In this document: positions 27,815 to 35,939 of the stretch, piece after piece | Layout: each line of letters opens with the position of its first letter | Numbering within the stretch: the stretch's first letter is position 1 | Source of the DNA: Prevotella sp. | Lineage (GTDB): Bacteria > Bacteroidota > Bacteroidia > Bacteroidales > Bacteroidaceae | Reading direction: 5' to 3' | DNA length: 64,000 bases | NCBI GenBank assembly: GCA_015060535.1 | Contig: SUYH01000002.1 | Span: forward strand, 62,001-126,000 | Notes under the pieces: model-generated | What the model was told of the DNA's origin: nothing | Seen by the model: only the letters and a program-made list of their open reading frames with translations | The model's database searches: none | Made by a program: the position numbers and the translations under genes

Positions 27815-27857
27815 TCCTTAAAAACAAGATAATTACAATTTACAAATGTTAGGTGTT

Positions 27858-28295
27858 ATGGAAAAACAATTAGAATCCCAAGATATTCCTTACGGATACG
27901 CACTGTGTTTCAACGAAGAATGCCAGCTTCGCGACACATGCCTGCACTATCAGGCCTACCTGCTGAAGTCTGCCGACCGGCTTGGCGGTCCGGCCATCTA
28001 TCCAGATGCATGGAAGAGCGGTCAATGTCAGCGCTACAATGAAGCCCGGCTGGCGAAGAAGGCGTGGGGCTTCACGCATATTTATAATAATGTGCCTCAC
28101 TATCATCGGGCTGAGGCCCGCCAACGGGTACAGAACTACTTCAGCCGCGGCTGCGGCCCTTACTACCGCTACAATCGCGGCGACAACAAGCTCTCGCCCC
28201 GTCAGCAGAAGGACATCATGGACATCCTGGCCCAGTACGGCCCTACCGACGGCCTCACCTTCGACCATTACGAAACGGTCTGGGACTTCGACTGA
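27858..28295 (+). CDS. DUF6078-like Cys-rich small protein
   Basis: The product is 145 residues from the ATG at 27858; the ATG at 27846 lies within a repeated ATGTTAGGTGT word and is less likely. Cys residues are in YALCFNEECQLRDTCLHYQA and SGQCQRYNEARLAK (four Cys, metal-binding possible). Later blocks are GFTHIYNNVPHYHRAEARQR, FSRGCGPYYRYNRGDNKLSP and FDHYETVWDFD. This pattern is what I recall for a Bacteroidales-only family (DUF6078); function unknown. It follows the VapE-like gene by ~100 bp in the same orientation and probably shares its transcript. Confidence 0.65.
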   Translation: MEKQLESQDIPYGYALCFNEECQLRDTCLHYQAYLLKSADRLGGPAIYPDAWKSGQCQRYNEARLAKKAWGFTHIYNNVPHYHRAEARQRVQNYFSRGCGPYYRYNRGDNKLSPRQQKDIMDILAQYGPTDGLTFDHYETVWDFD

Positions 28296-28325
28296 CAAGC
28301 GGCGTGCTCCACTCTCCAATTCAAA

Positions 28326-28356
28326 ATGCCCGAGGCTTTCCGCAAGTCTCGGGCAT
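28326..28356. terminator. Bidirectional hairpin terminator
   Basis: A stem begins ATGCCCGAGGCTT and closes AAGTCTCGGGCAT around a TCCGC loop. On the minus strand it is followed by TTTT. Nearly the same hairpin occurs at 35864-35900. Confidence 0.6.
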
Positions 28357-28363
28357 CTCCATG

Positions 28364-28405
28364 AAATCGTTCAATGTAACATTTTTGTTAAGCATTGAAC
28401 GATTT
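28364..28405. promoter_or_regulatory. 13-bp perfect inverted repeat with TGAACG half-sites
   Basis: AAATCGTTCAATG (28364-28376) and CATTGAACGATTT (28393-28405) with 16 bases between. The spacing and core equal those of the GH32 operator (CGTTCAWTG-N16-CAWTGAACG). It is also followed by a T run on the plus strand, so it could instead be a terminator. Confidence 0.5.
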
Positions 28406-28408
28406 TTC

Positions 28409-29893
28409 TTAATTTTGGCGGACATCCCCTGGCAACATGCCGTATTCGTCTTTGAAACATTTAGTGAAGTAGCTGGGTGCCGTAAAGCCTACCTCGTAGG
28501 CCACCTCGCTGACACTCTTGTCGCTGGTGAGCAGCAACTGGTAGCCTCGTTTCAGTCGTGCTGTCCGCAATAGTTCGACAGGCGACGAGCCGCTGATGGC
28601 TTTAACCTTGCGATAGAGTTGTACGCGGCTCAGATTCATGTCAGCGGCCAAATCCTCTACGCTGACATCGCTGTCGGCCAACCTTGCCTCGACGACCTCC
28701 TTGAAGCGGGTGATGAAGATGGAGGTCTCTGGCGTATCGTTTGTCTCTACAGGTTCTATTTCCCAGATAGTGTTGATAACACGCTCCCGCTGCATGGCCA
28801 CCCTCTTCATGTGATAGAGATAGAACAGCACGATGGTCACTACCAACAGGATGATGACGCCAAGAGCCATCCAGTTGATGACGTGCTGTGTGCCCAACTG
28901 TTCGAGATAGTTGTCGGCCCGGCGGTGCAGCTGGTCGAGATAGTCCGACTGGCGTAATATTTCTTCGTTCTGCATCAGGAGCACACGGGCATTGTCGCGG
29001 GTGACGAGAGCCGACATCATGAGGGTTTCTTTCTCGTAGGGATACCCTTTGAGGATTTCGACAGCCAACTGTATCAGCTGGTCGCCATGTGTAGGATAGA
29101 TGTAGGAGGCATCGAGGATGCTGTCGCGTACCAACTGGATTCCACCGTTCTTACCAGGCAAGCCATCAATGCCACAGAATTTGGTGAGGAGTGGGGAGTG
29201 GGGAGTGAGAAGCGAGAGAGCCTTACGGGCACCGATAGCCATACGGTCGTTCTGGCCGAAGACAAAGTCAACGTTACTCAAGTTGCCGTGATAATTCTGA
29301 ATGGCCTTGACGGCACTTTCCTCCGTCCAGTCGCCTTGCAGAGTAGCAATAATCTCAATGTCTGGAAAATTCTTCAGGGCATCGGCAAAGCCATTGTGAC
29401 GTTCGATGGCTGGTGACGAGCCTTCAAGTCCCATGATTTCCATTACACGACCTTTCCCTTGTAACTGCGAGGCGATGTATTCGCCCATCACGTGTCCCAT
29501 CTCGTAGTTGTCGGCGGAGATGAATGCGGTGTACTTTTGTGAGTTGGTCTTGCGCTCGAACACGATGACTGGGATGCCCTTGTCGAAGGCACGGTCGATA
29601 GCCGGCGAGATGGTCGCCACCTGGTTAGGTGCTACAATCAGCAAGTCGATACCTGCATTGACGAGACTGTCAATCTGCTGCACCTGCCGCTCGTCGCTGT
29701 CATAAGCAGCAGCAAAACGCAGTTCCACATCACCTTGTAAGTAGGCTCCCATCCTTAGTTCCGCATTCTGCTTCTCCCGCCAGATGTCTGCCGAACATTG
29801 CGACACTCCTATTTTATACCGTTTCCCACCGGGTGAGCAGGAAGCCAGTACAAGCAGTATTAAAATAATAACGCACCAGTTCAGTTTCTGCAT
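28409..29893 (-). CDS. Transmembrane regulator: periplasmic sugar-binding domain fused to AraC domain (1)
   Basis: The 494-residue protein has a lipoprotein-like signal peptide (LASC, Cys19), a type I periplasmic-binding domain (residues ~25-320: KIGVSQCSADIWREKQNAEL, DLLIVAPNQVATISPAIDRA, IPVIVFERKTNSQKYTAFIS, GSSPAIERHNGF), one membrane helix (ALGVIILLVVTIVLFYLY, ~342-362) and a C-terminal AraC domain (VSVEDLAADMNLSRVQLYRK; YEVGFTAPSYFTKCFKDEYG). The sensor closely resembles what I recall of the fructose-binding sensor of Bacteroides hybrid two-component regulators, but the histidine kinase and receiver parts are absent. It probably activates fructan genes. Its promoter is at 29915-29922. 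A GGAGTGG-type heptamer tract lies inside the sensor. Confidence 0.85.
   Translation of the reverse strand: MQKLNWCVIILILLVLASCSPGGKRYKIGVSQCSADIWREKQNAELRMGAYLQGDVELRFAAAYDSDERQVQQIDSLVNAGIDLLIVAPNQVATISPAIDRAFDKGIPVIVFERKTNSQKYTAFISADNYEMGHVMGEYIASQLQGKGRVMEIMGLEGSSPAIERHNGFADALKNFPDIEIIATLQGDWTEESAVKAIQNYHGNLSNVDFVFGQNDRMAIGARKALSLLTPHSPLLTKFCGIDGLPGKNGGIQLVRDSILDASYIYPTHGDQLIQLAVEILKGYPYEKETLMMSALVTRDNARVLLMQNEEILRQSDYLDQLHRRADNYLEQLGTQHVINWMALGVIILLVVTIVLFYLYHMKRVAMQRERVINTIWEIEPVETNDTPETSIFITRFKEVVEARLADSDVSVEDLAADMNLSRVQLYRKVKAISGSSPVELLRTARLKRGYQLLLTSDKSVSEVAYEVGFTAPSYFTKCFKDEYGMLPGDVRQN
29183..29216. repeat. Intragenic heptamer tract (GGAGTGG type)
   Basis: Seven-bp units GGTGAGG, AGTGGGG, AGTGGGG, AGTGAGA lie in frame within the PBP-AraC gene and encode SLLTPHSPLLT. 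The paralogue has an unrelated, slightly shorter sequence at this place. Confidence 0.65.
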
Positions 29894-29914
29894 AGCTTAT
29901 CATTTTTACGGCTA

Positions 29915-29922
29915 CAAAGTTA
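29915..29922 (-). promoter_or_regulatory. -7 promoter box of PBP-AraC regulator 1
   Basis: TAACTTTG on the minus strand followed by TAGCC, as at the promoter of the second regulator (45641-45648). Confidence 0.5.
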
Positions 29923-29997
29923 CTTCTTTTTTTCCTTTCATCATACTTCTTCACGAAAAAATTTATTCAATAATCATGTAAAATCAGCATTATTTCG

Positions 29998-30005
29998 TAT
30001 CTTTG
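29998..30005 (+). promoter_or_regulatory. -7 promoter box of the M20 hydrolase gene, near-leaderless
   Basis: TATCTTTG ends 8 bases before the ATG at 30014, leaving at most a few bases of 5' leader. Confidence 0.5.
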
Positions 30006-30013
30006 CAGGGATT

Positions 30014-31075
30014 ATGGACATCAAACAATATACCAACGACGCTGTAGAACTGCTTAGCAAGCTCATCAGCACCCCATCGGTCAGCCGAGAAGAGGCTGCT
30101 GCTGCGGATGTTTTAACCGATTTCATCGGGAAGTGGGGAATGCCATATCGACGTATCGGCAACAATGTGCTCATTCTGGAGGAGCTCGATCCTGCGAAGG
30201 AGACCTTGCTGCTGAATGCACACATCGACACGGTGAAACCTGTGGCTACCTGGACGCGCGATCCGTTTACCCCTACTCTTGAGGGCGACCGCCTCTATGG
30301 TCTGGGGGCCAACGACTGCGGTGGCGGGCTGGTCAGCCTGTTGCAGGTATACAGGATATTACGAGGCGATGCCTCGCAACACAAGACATATAACCTGGTG
30401 TACCTGGCATCGTGTGAAGAGGAGGTGAGCGGTGACAATGGTTTCCGTCTGGCACTTCCCGAACTGCCTGAGATTGATGTGGCCATCGTGGGTGAGCCGA
30501 CAGGCATGCGCCCTGCCATTGCCGAGAAAGGTCTGATGGTGATTGACGGCATAGCACGAGGAAAGAGTGGGCATGCCGCACGCAACGAGGGTGTCAATGC
30601 CATCTATGAAGCGCTGGACGACCTGATATGGCTGCGCGACTACCGTTTCAAGAAAGAGAGCCCGCTGCTGGGTGCCACCAAGATGACGGTGACCGTGCTG
30701 AACAGCGGTACACAACATAACGTAGTGCCTGACGAGTGCCACTTCGTCATTGACGTACGTCCTAATGAATACTATCAGAACGAATACCTGTTCGCCTTCC
30801 TACAGAAACACATGAAGAAATGTGAGCTGAAAGCGCGTTCGTTCCGTCTGTCGTCATCGCATATCCCTGTGGGTAACCCCTTGGTACAGCGATGCATCAA
30901 GATGGGAATGAATCCCTTCGGATCGCCCACCCTCAGCGATCAGGCACTGATGCCCTTCAAGTCGCTGAAGCTCGGGCCTGGAGAAAGCAGCCGTAGCCAC
31001 AGCGCTGATGAATTCATCTGCATCAGCGAGATAGAGAAGGCGATATCAATGTATGTGGAGTTAATTAGTAATTGA
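30014..31075 (+). CDS. M20 metallohydrolase, ArgE/DapE-like deacylase
   Basis: The 353-residue protein shows the full dinuclear zinc set of M20 enzymes: NAHIDTV (His70, Asp72), LGANDCGGG (Asp101), SCEEEVSG (Glu135-137 with the general base), VGEPTG (Glu161) and SRSHSADE (His329). The dimerisation insert lies around 175-280 with GKSGHAARNEGVNA. In Bacteroidales this gene is usually the arginine-pathway deacylase, acting on N-acyl (acetyl or succinyl) citrulline or ornithine; the acyl specificity cannot be read here. It is divergent from the PBP-AraC gene and convergent with the EnvC-like gene. Its promoter leaves almost no leader. Confidence 0.88.
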   Translation: MDIKQYTNDAVELLSKLISTPSVSREEAAAADVLTDFIGKWGMPYRRIGNNVLILEELDPAKETLLLNAHIDTVKPVATWTRDPFTPTLEGDRLYGLGANDCGGGLVSLLQVYRILRGDASQHKTYNLVYLASCEEEVSGDNGFRLALPELPEIDVAIVGEPTGMRPAIAEKGLMVIDGIARGKSGHAARNEGVNAIYEALDDLIWLRDYRFKKESPLLGATKMTVTVLNSGTQHNVVPDECHFVIDVRPNEYYQNEYLFAFLQKHMKKCELKARSFRLSSSHIPVGNPLVQRCIKMGMNPFGSPTLSDQALMPFKSLKLGPGESSRSHSADEFICISEIEKAISMYVELISN

Positions 31076-31085
31076 TCATTAAAAA

Positions 31086-32555
31086 TTACCTGCCTAGCCA
31101 CGATTCAGGATTGAGCTTGGCCGTCTCGCGACGTAGCTGGAATTGCAGGATATTGTCCTGACCGATGCGTCCTAAGGCCTGGCGGGTGCTGACCTTCTGA
31201 CCTCGGCGTACACTGACACTGGCCAAGTTACAATAGACGGAGATATAGCTGCCGTGACGCACCATGACAACCATCGTGCCACCAAAGCTAAAGACACCAC
31301 TCACCTCACCATCGAAGATGCTGCGAGCTTGGGCACCAGCCTCACCACGAATATTGATACCCTTGTTGTCGAGCGTCACATTCTTCAGCCCTTCCACATT
31401 ATACTGTCCGAAGTGGCTGACGATGCGATAGGCACCGGTGATGGGAATAGGCAGACGACCCCGATTGCTCTCGAAACTGCCACTAATACGCATATCCTCA
31501 GTAGGTACGTATAGTGACTCCTCAGCCTTACGGGCATTCTCTTCCTCACGGGCCAATTCACGGGCACGGCGACGTGCCTCCTCACGAGCCTCCTTAGTCT
31601 TGGCGGCCAAGGCTTCCTGTTCCGCACGCTTACGTGCCTCCTCTGCCTTCTTGCGGGCCAGTTCGGCAGCTCGCTTCTTGGCTGCCTCAGCCTCTGCACG
31701 ACGCTTTGCCTCAGCAGCGGCACGTGCTTTCTGACGAGCCACCTCCTCGGCTATCAAACGGTCAATCTGGGCATTCAGCGCAGCATCCTTTTTCTTCTGC
31801 TGGGCGATGATGCCCTGAATGGTCTTCTGCTCTCGCTGCAGACTCTTCACCACATTCTGCTGTTCTTCCTGCTTGCCTTCCAGCGAGCGACGCTCCTGTT
31901 CATCGCGGGCCAGCAACGTGGTCTTCTGGCGTCGCGCCAGACTGATCTCCTGCAGTTTCTGATCGACTGACTCCTGCTGGGCTTTCACCTTATCGCCCTG
32001 CACATGCTGATAGGCTGCATATTCACGCATAAAACGGATGCGACGGAACATCTGCGACAGGTTGTCGGCACTGAAGATGAACATGAGCTGACTCTGGTCT
32101 GACCTATTGCGGTGCAGATAGCGCATCGACTTGATGTAGCGCTGCTTGCACTTGTTCAACTCCTCCTGCAGGTCGTCGAGCTGCACACAGAGGCGCTCTA
32201 TCGCCACGTCGATGGTATCGATGTTACGACGAATGGTATCGATGGTGCGACGCTTGTCTGCTATCTCATGATTGATAACCATGAGGTTCTGCAGACGCTT
32301 CTTCACGTCTACCTGATTGGTGCGCAAGCGGTTCTCCTGCTCCTTGATCTGCTGCTGAATCTGCTGACGCTGGTTCTGCAAAGCTTGTACCGTGGGCGTC
32401 TTGACCGTAGGCTTCGTCGTCGTTTTCCGCTTGGTAGTCGTCTTACGTTTATGCACGACGGTCTTCTTCGCCGCCTGCTTCCTATTGCGATTTTGCTGCG
32501 CATAGGGAGCCAGCGTGAAGGCCAGCATGAGACATATAATGATGATTCGCTTCAT
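31086..32555 (-). CDS. EnvC-like murein hydrolase activator (degenerate M23)
   Basis: The 489-residue protein has a signal peptide (ending YAQQ), a basic linker, a long coiled coil (residues ~60-340, rich in K, E, R, Q and A with EEARRRARELAREEE) and a C-terminal LytM/M23 domain (~370-489: SHFGQYNVEGLKNVTLDNKG, INIRGEAGAQARSIFDGEVS). The zinc ligands of active M23 enzymes are missing: the H-x-G-x-D motif reads N-K-G-I-N and the H-x-H reads Q-F-Q. This is the state of EnvC, which activates amidases but does not cleave itself. It is the last gene of the dut-TPR-DUF4292 cluster, a conserved Bacteroidales order. Confidence 0.88.
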   Translation of the reverse strand: MKRIIIICLMLAFTLAPYAQQNRNRKQAAKKTVVHKRKTTTKRKTTTKPTVKTPTVQALQNQRQQIQQQIKEQENRLRTNQVDVKKRLQNLMVINHEIADKRRTIDTIRRNIDTIDVAIERLCVQLDDLQEELNKCKQRYIKSMRYLHRNRSDQSQLMFIFSADNLSQMFRRIRFMREYAAYQHVQGDKVKAQQESVDQKLQEISLARRQKTTLLARDEQERRSLEGKQEEQQNVVKSLQREQKTIQGIIAQQKKKDAALNAQIDRLIAEEVARQKARAAAEAKRRAEAEAAKKRAAELARKKAEEARKRAEQEALAAKTKEAREEARRRARELAREEENARKAEESLYVPTEDMRISGSFESNRGRLPIPITGAYRIVSHFGQYNVEGLKNVTLDNKGINIRGEAGAQARSIFDGEVSGVFSFGGTMVVMVRHGSYISVYCNLASVSVRRGQKVSTRQALGRIGQDNILQFQLRRETAKLNPESWLGR

Positions 32556-32564
32556 CCTAACGGT

Positions 32565-33497
32565 TTAGAGTGCCATGAAGCGACGCAGGATCTCGTCGAC
32601 CTCCACCTGGCGATACTTACCTGACAGCGTGGTGCGTGTCTCCCAGTTATCCTCGCTACCCATGTAGTTGAGAATCATATCAAACTTGATATCCTTCTTC
32701 GGCGTATTGAATGTCACCTTGTGGGTCATCGGGAAGACCTTGGAGGTATGACGTTTGAAGTCCTCATAGTCCCAGTTCAGCTGGTAGTCACCACGATACT
32801 TGTCCGAATACTTGATGTTAGCCATCTTCACCTGTGCAGCGGTGCGGTCAGCCAGCCAGCGATACGACAGTTTGCCATCCTCCATGGCTATCACCACATC
32901 ATCATCGGCACCATCCTCGGCGCTGAACGTATTCAGGTGGCTGTCGGCCAGACGGGCCTTACCCGGCTGGAACAGTTCGTTCCAGAAGAGCGACTGCAGT
33001 ACGTAGAAGTCGATATTGCTGTTACGCAGGAAATCCAGGTGCGAATAGGGCACCTTCAGGTACTGCTTGTTGATACGGTCGATGATCATCACGTATTCCG
33101 GGGTGAATTCCAGGCGTCCAGCTTCTACGAAACCGAAGGCCATGAGCTGCAGGCGAATCACATCGTCGCGCTTCATCTTCAGGTTACCCGTCAGCGTCAT
33201 CTGCTGGTTGCCCACCTCGACGGAGAACTTGATCTTCGACGTGATGAAACGGGCATGCTGGGCATTGTCGGTCACCTGCTGCAAGAAAGCCTTCCGCTGT
33301 ACGGGGTCAGACAGGCTGGCAGAGCCTGCTGGGGCCTCAGCGTCAACCGCTTGTTTTGTCGTCTTCGACGCTATGGCAGTTTTTACATTCTTCTGTCCGC
33401 CACTCCTTCGACCTAAGCCTTTCGTCGAGCTACACGATGTTGCAAAGACCAGTGCTGCCAGGCACGTGGTTGCTGTCAAGAAACGTAATGTTTTCAT
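32565..33497 (-). CDS. DUF4292 lipoprotein
   Basis: The 310-residue lipoprotein has ATSC (Cys22) followed by SSTKGLG. The body (QHARFITSKIKFSVEVGNQQ, MTLTGNLKMKRDDVIRLQLM, FGFVEAGRLEFTPEYVMIID) matches DUF4292, a periplasmic family with a probable LolA/LolB-like half-barrel fold. Function is not established; a role in lipoprotein or envelope handling has been proposed only from fold. Its ATG overlaps the stop of the upstream TPR gene by 4 bp (ATGA), and the EnvC-like gene follows after 9 bp, so the three are translationally linked. Confidence 0.85.
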   Translation of the reverse strand: MKTLRFLTATTCLAALVFATSCSSTKGLGRRSGGQKNVKTAIASKTTKQAVDAEAPAGSASLSDPVQRKAFLQQVTDNAQHARFITSKIKFSVEVGNQQMTLTGNLKMKRDDVIRLQLMAFGFVEAGRLEFTPEYVMIIDRINKQYLKVPYSHLDFLRNSNIDFYVLQSLFWNELFQPGKARLADSHLNTFSAEDGADDDVVIAMEDGKLSYRWLADRTAAQVKMANIKYSDKYRGDYQLNWDYEDFKRHTSKVFPMTHKVTFNTPKKDIKFDMILNYMGSEDNWETRTTLSGKYRQVEVDEILRRFMAL

Positions 33498-35221
33498 TCT
33501 TTCAGATATTTTTTGAGTTTTATTTTTCTAATCAGTACTTGCTTGCGGGGGCCCGTGATCTCCTTGTCGTCAGTGGCTCGTTCCAGTGCCTGTTGCCATA
33601 GCGCGAGGGCCTTCTCGGCATCACCAGCATGATAGTAGATATCACCGGCATGTTCCAGGAGTACGGCTGCCGAGTCGCTATCGTTCTGCAGCGTCTGGTC
33701 GATGTAGATGCGTGCCTCACTATAGCGCTTCTGCATAAACAGGATCCACGCATAGGTGTCCAGATAGGTGGCATTCTTCGGTTCCGCCTTGATGGTGCGG
33801 TACGACATCTGCTCCGCCTTATCGAGTTGCTGTCCCTTGATGCTCAGGTAGTAGGCATAGTTGTTCAGACAGCCAATGTTATCGTCTTTCCACTGCAGAC
33901 AGGAGTCATAAGCCGCAAAGGCCTCACGGTCCATGCCTTTCTGGTGCATGATATCGCCCATCACCGCATAGAAGTCACTGACAATGGCGGGGTCGCTCTG
34001 CTGGGTAATCACACCAATACCATTCTGGAAGGCATCGAGGGCCTCGTCGAGTTGGTTCTTCTGGTAATAGGCAATGCCTTGATAGTAGTAGAAAGCCATC
34101 TCGTCAGGGTTATACTGGCGGGCATCGCTGCAGAGCGCTATCACCTTGTCTTTATCCTCAGCCTGCCAGGCATAGCTCACCAGCTGCAGACGCGCAGCAG
34201 CATTGTCGGGCGCTATCTTCAAGGCGCGCTCCAACACTTGTCCAATACTGTCCTTGGGCATCTTCTTCAGACTCATATAGGTCGCACAGAACAGGGCTAG
34301 GTCGGCATCGCTCTGGGGCAGGTCGAGCATCTGGTGGAACAGCTGCAACACACGGGTAGAGTCTCCCCCAGCCTGCTCGCTCTCGCCGATGACCTGACGC
34401 ATCAGCGTGACGCGGTCTTCCGTCGATGTCGACTTATTCAGCAGGATGCGCTCTATCATCCTATGGGCTGACAGCGAATCGTGTTGGTCGTTATAGTGGG
34501 CCAGCATAGCCATCAGCGCATTGCGGTTGTCGGGGTCTTCCTTCAGTATCTGGTCGAAGATGGCCAGCGCTTTCTTCTTCTGCCCGTTGACATAGAGCGT
34601 GTTGCCATACAGGCAGCGGTAGTTGTTGTCATTGGGATACTGGTCGGCCAACAGCTTCATCTCGCTGATAGCCGCCTTCTTGTCGCCCTTCTGGGTGTAG
34701 AGTCCGCTCTTGCCTATCGACAGGCGCTCCGTCTTGCCCTCATGGGTCTCCAGACGGTTCAGCGTATAGATGGCTTTATCATAGTCCTGCTGTTGTTCGT
34801 AGAGCTGTACCAACATGCCGAGCACATCATCGCGGTCACGGCTCTTGTCATAAAGACGCTCCAGCACCTCGATACCCTCAGCATACTGTCGCTGGGTGAT
34901 GTAGATATTAGCTAAGGTCTCCAGATAGGTCGTGTTCGAGGGCTCCAGCTCCACACACTTCTTGATGTAGCGGAGCATGGTGTCCTTCTGTTTCAGCATA
35001 CCGTAGTAATGTGCCAGATAGAAATAGGCTTCCGAGCGTGTGGAGTCAATCTCCACACAATGTCTGAGCAGGTCGAAAGCCGCATCGCTGTTGCCCTTCT
35101 CACGCTGGCAAAGTGCATCCAGGAACGTCGCATCGTACTTCTGCCTGGTTTGGGCAGAAGAAATGAGGAATGAGGAATGAGGAATGAGAAATATAAATGC
35201 AGAAATGAGAAATGTTCTCAT
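33494..35221 (-). CDS. Secreted TPR-repeat protein
   Basis: The product (575 residues from the ATG at 35221) has a signal peptide and about a dozen TPR units, for example AYFYLAHYYGMLKQKDTMLR, TYLETLANIYITQRQYAEGI, NIGCLNNYAYYLSIKGQQLD and ATYLDTYAWILFMQKRYSEA. It is likely a periplasmic scaffold; the dut-TPR-DUF4292-EnvC order is conserved in Bacteroidales but the partner is unknown. The start at 35221 is chosen because it gives a clean signal peptide, and the frame further upstream (to 35275) adds a non-membrane leader. The signal core (LIPHSSFLISS) is encoded by TCATTCC-type heptamers at 35161-35214. A change in unit number there would shift the frame. Confidence 0.85.
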   Translation of the reverse strand: MRTFLISAFIFLIPHSSFLISSAQTRQKYDATFLDALCQREKGNSDAAFDLLRHCVEIDSTRSEAYFYLAHYYGMLKQKDTMLRYIKKCVELEPSNTTYLETLANIYITQRQYAEGIEVLERLYDKSRDRDDVLGMLVQLYEQQQDYDKAIYTLNRLETHEGKTERLSIGKSGLYTQKGDKKAAISEMKLLADQYPNDNNYRCLYGNTLYVNGQKKKALAIFDQILKEDPDNRNALMAMLAHYNDQHDSLSAHRMIERILLNKSTSTEDRVTLMRQVIGESEQAGGDSTRVLQLFHQMLDLPQSDADLALFCATYMSLKKMPKDSIGQVLERALKIAPDNAAARLQLVSYAWQAEDKDKVIALCSDARQYNPDEMAFYYYQGIAYYQKNQLDEALDAFQNGIGVITQQSDPAIVSDFYAVMGDIMHQKGMDREAFAAYDSCLQWKDDNIGCLNNYAYYLSIKGQQLDKAEQMSYRTIKAEPKNATYLDTYAWILFMQKRYSEARIYIDQTLQNDSDSAAVLLEHAGDIYYHAGDAEKALALWQQALERATDDKEITGPRKQVLIRKIKLKKYLKE

Positions 35222-35331
35222 TCCTATCCTTTGGCAATATGTCATCACTGGGCGTCTCATTTTTACATTTTTCATTGAGGGCGAAGCCCGTCATTTCTCA
35301 TTTCTCATTTCTCATTTCTCATTTCTCATTT
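35161..35331. repeat. Pair of inverted heptamer tracts at the dut-TPR junction
   Basis: The left tract 35161-35214 (AAATGAGG units) lies in the signal-peptide codons of the TPR gene. The right tract 35291-35331 has about six TCATTTC units and supplies the dut stop codon. They are inverted relative to each other with ~75 bp between, including a GGGCGAAGCCC hairpin. Confidence 0.75.
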
Positions 35332-35763
35332 AACACCCGTGTGCCCATAGCCTCCTTCGCCACGCTCCGTCTGGTCGAGTTCCTCGACAACGACGAGGTC
35401 ACCCTGCTCATAACGGGCAATGACCATCTGGGCAATGCGCTCGCCATCATTGATGACGAAGTCTTCCTGCGACAGGTTAATCAGCACCACACCAATCTCA
35501 CCACGGTAGTCGGCATCAATGGTTCCTGGTGTGTTAAGCACCGTTAGCCCATGTTTCAATGCCAATCCGCTACGAGGGCGCACCTGTGCCTCATAGCCTT
35601 CAGGCAGTGCGATATGCAGGCCAGTAGGAATGAGCCTGCGCTCCATAGGATGCAACGTGACGGGTGCATCCAGATTAGCCCTCAAGTCCATCCCTGCACT
35701 CTGGGGCGTAGCATAAGCAGGCAACTGTTGATGCCCACGATTAACCACTTTAATCTTAATCAT
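35326..35763 (-). CDS. dut: Deoxyuridine 5'-triphosphate nucleotidohydrolase
   Basis: The 145-residue enzyme converts dUTP to dUMP and pyrophosphate. All five trimeric dUTPase motifs are visible: AGMDLRA (1), [10 protein letters not shown] (2), [16 protein letters not shown] (3, with the catalytic Asp and Tyr), [13 protein letters not shown] (4) and [10 protein letters not shown] (5, with His in place of the usual Ser). The length is typical. The last codon and stop fall in a TCATTTC heptamer tract. A promoter box lies at 35792-35799, so dut is probably the first gene of the dut-TPR-DUF4292-EnvC transcript. Confidence 0.96.
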   Translation of the reverse strand: MIKIKVVNRGHQQLPAYATPQSAGMDLRANLDAPVTLHPMERRLIPTGLHIALPEGYEAQVRPRSGLALKHGLTVLNTPGTIDADYRGEIGVVLINLSQEDFVINDGERIAQMVIARYEQGDLVVVEELDQTERGEGGYGHTGVK

Positions 35764-35791
35764 TTCGAAACGTTTCGTACTTTATCATGTG

Positions 35792-35799
35792 CAAAGGTA
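35792..35799 (-). promoter_or_regulatory. -7 promoter box of dut
   Basis: TACCTTTG on the minus strand, 29 bases before the ATG. Confidence 0.5.
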
Positions 35800-35863
35800 G
35801 GCATTTCTCCCCAAACTACCATCATTTTCGCTCGAATTTTAACTTTTTAATATGATTATGTAT

Positions 35864-35900
35864 AATACGCCCGAGGCTTTCTGCAAGTCCCGGGCGTATT
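35864..35900 (-). terminator. Hairpin after the fructan (SusC) operon
   Basis: A 16-bp stem starts AATACGCCCGAGGCTT and closes AAGTCCCGGGCGTATT around a TCTGC loop. It lies 40 bp downstream of the last gene of the SusC operon. The core is nearly identical to the hairpin at 28326-28356. Confidence 0.6.
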
Positions 35901-35939
35901 CCTAATACCATCTTTGGCTGATTGAACTTATACTAACTA

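Noticed and set aside
31086..32555. Active M23 endopeptidase
   Set aside because: The zinc-binding His and Asp residues are replaced, so it is called an activator rather than a protease.
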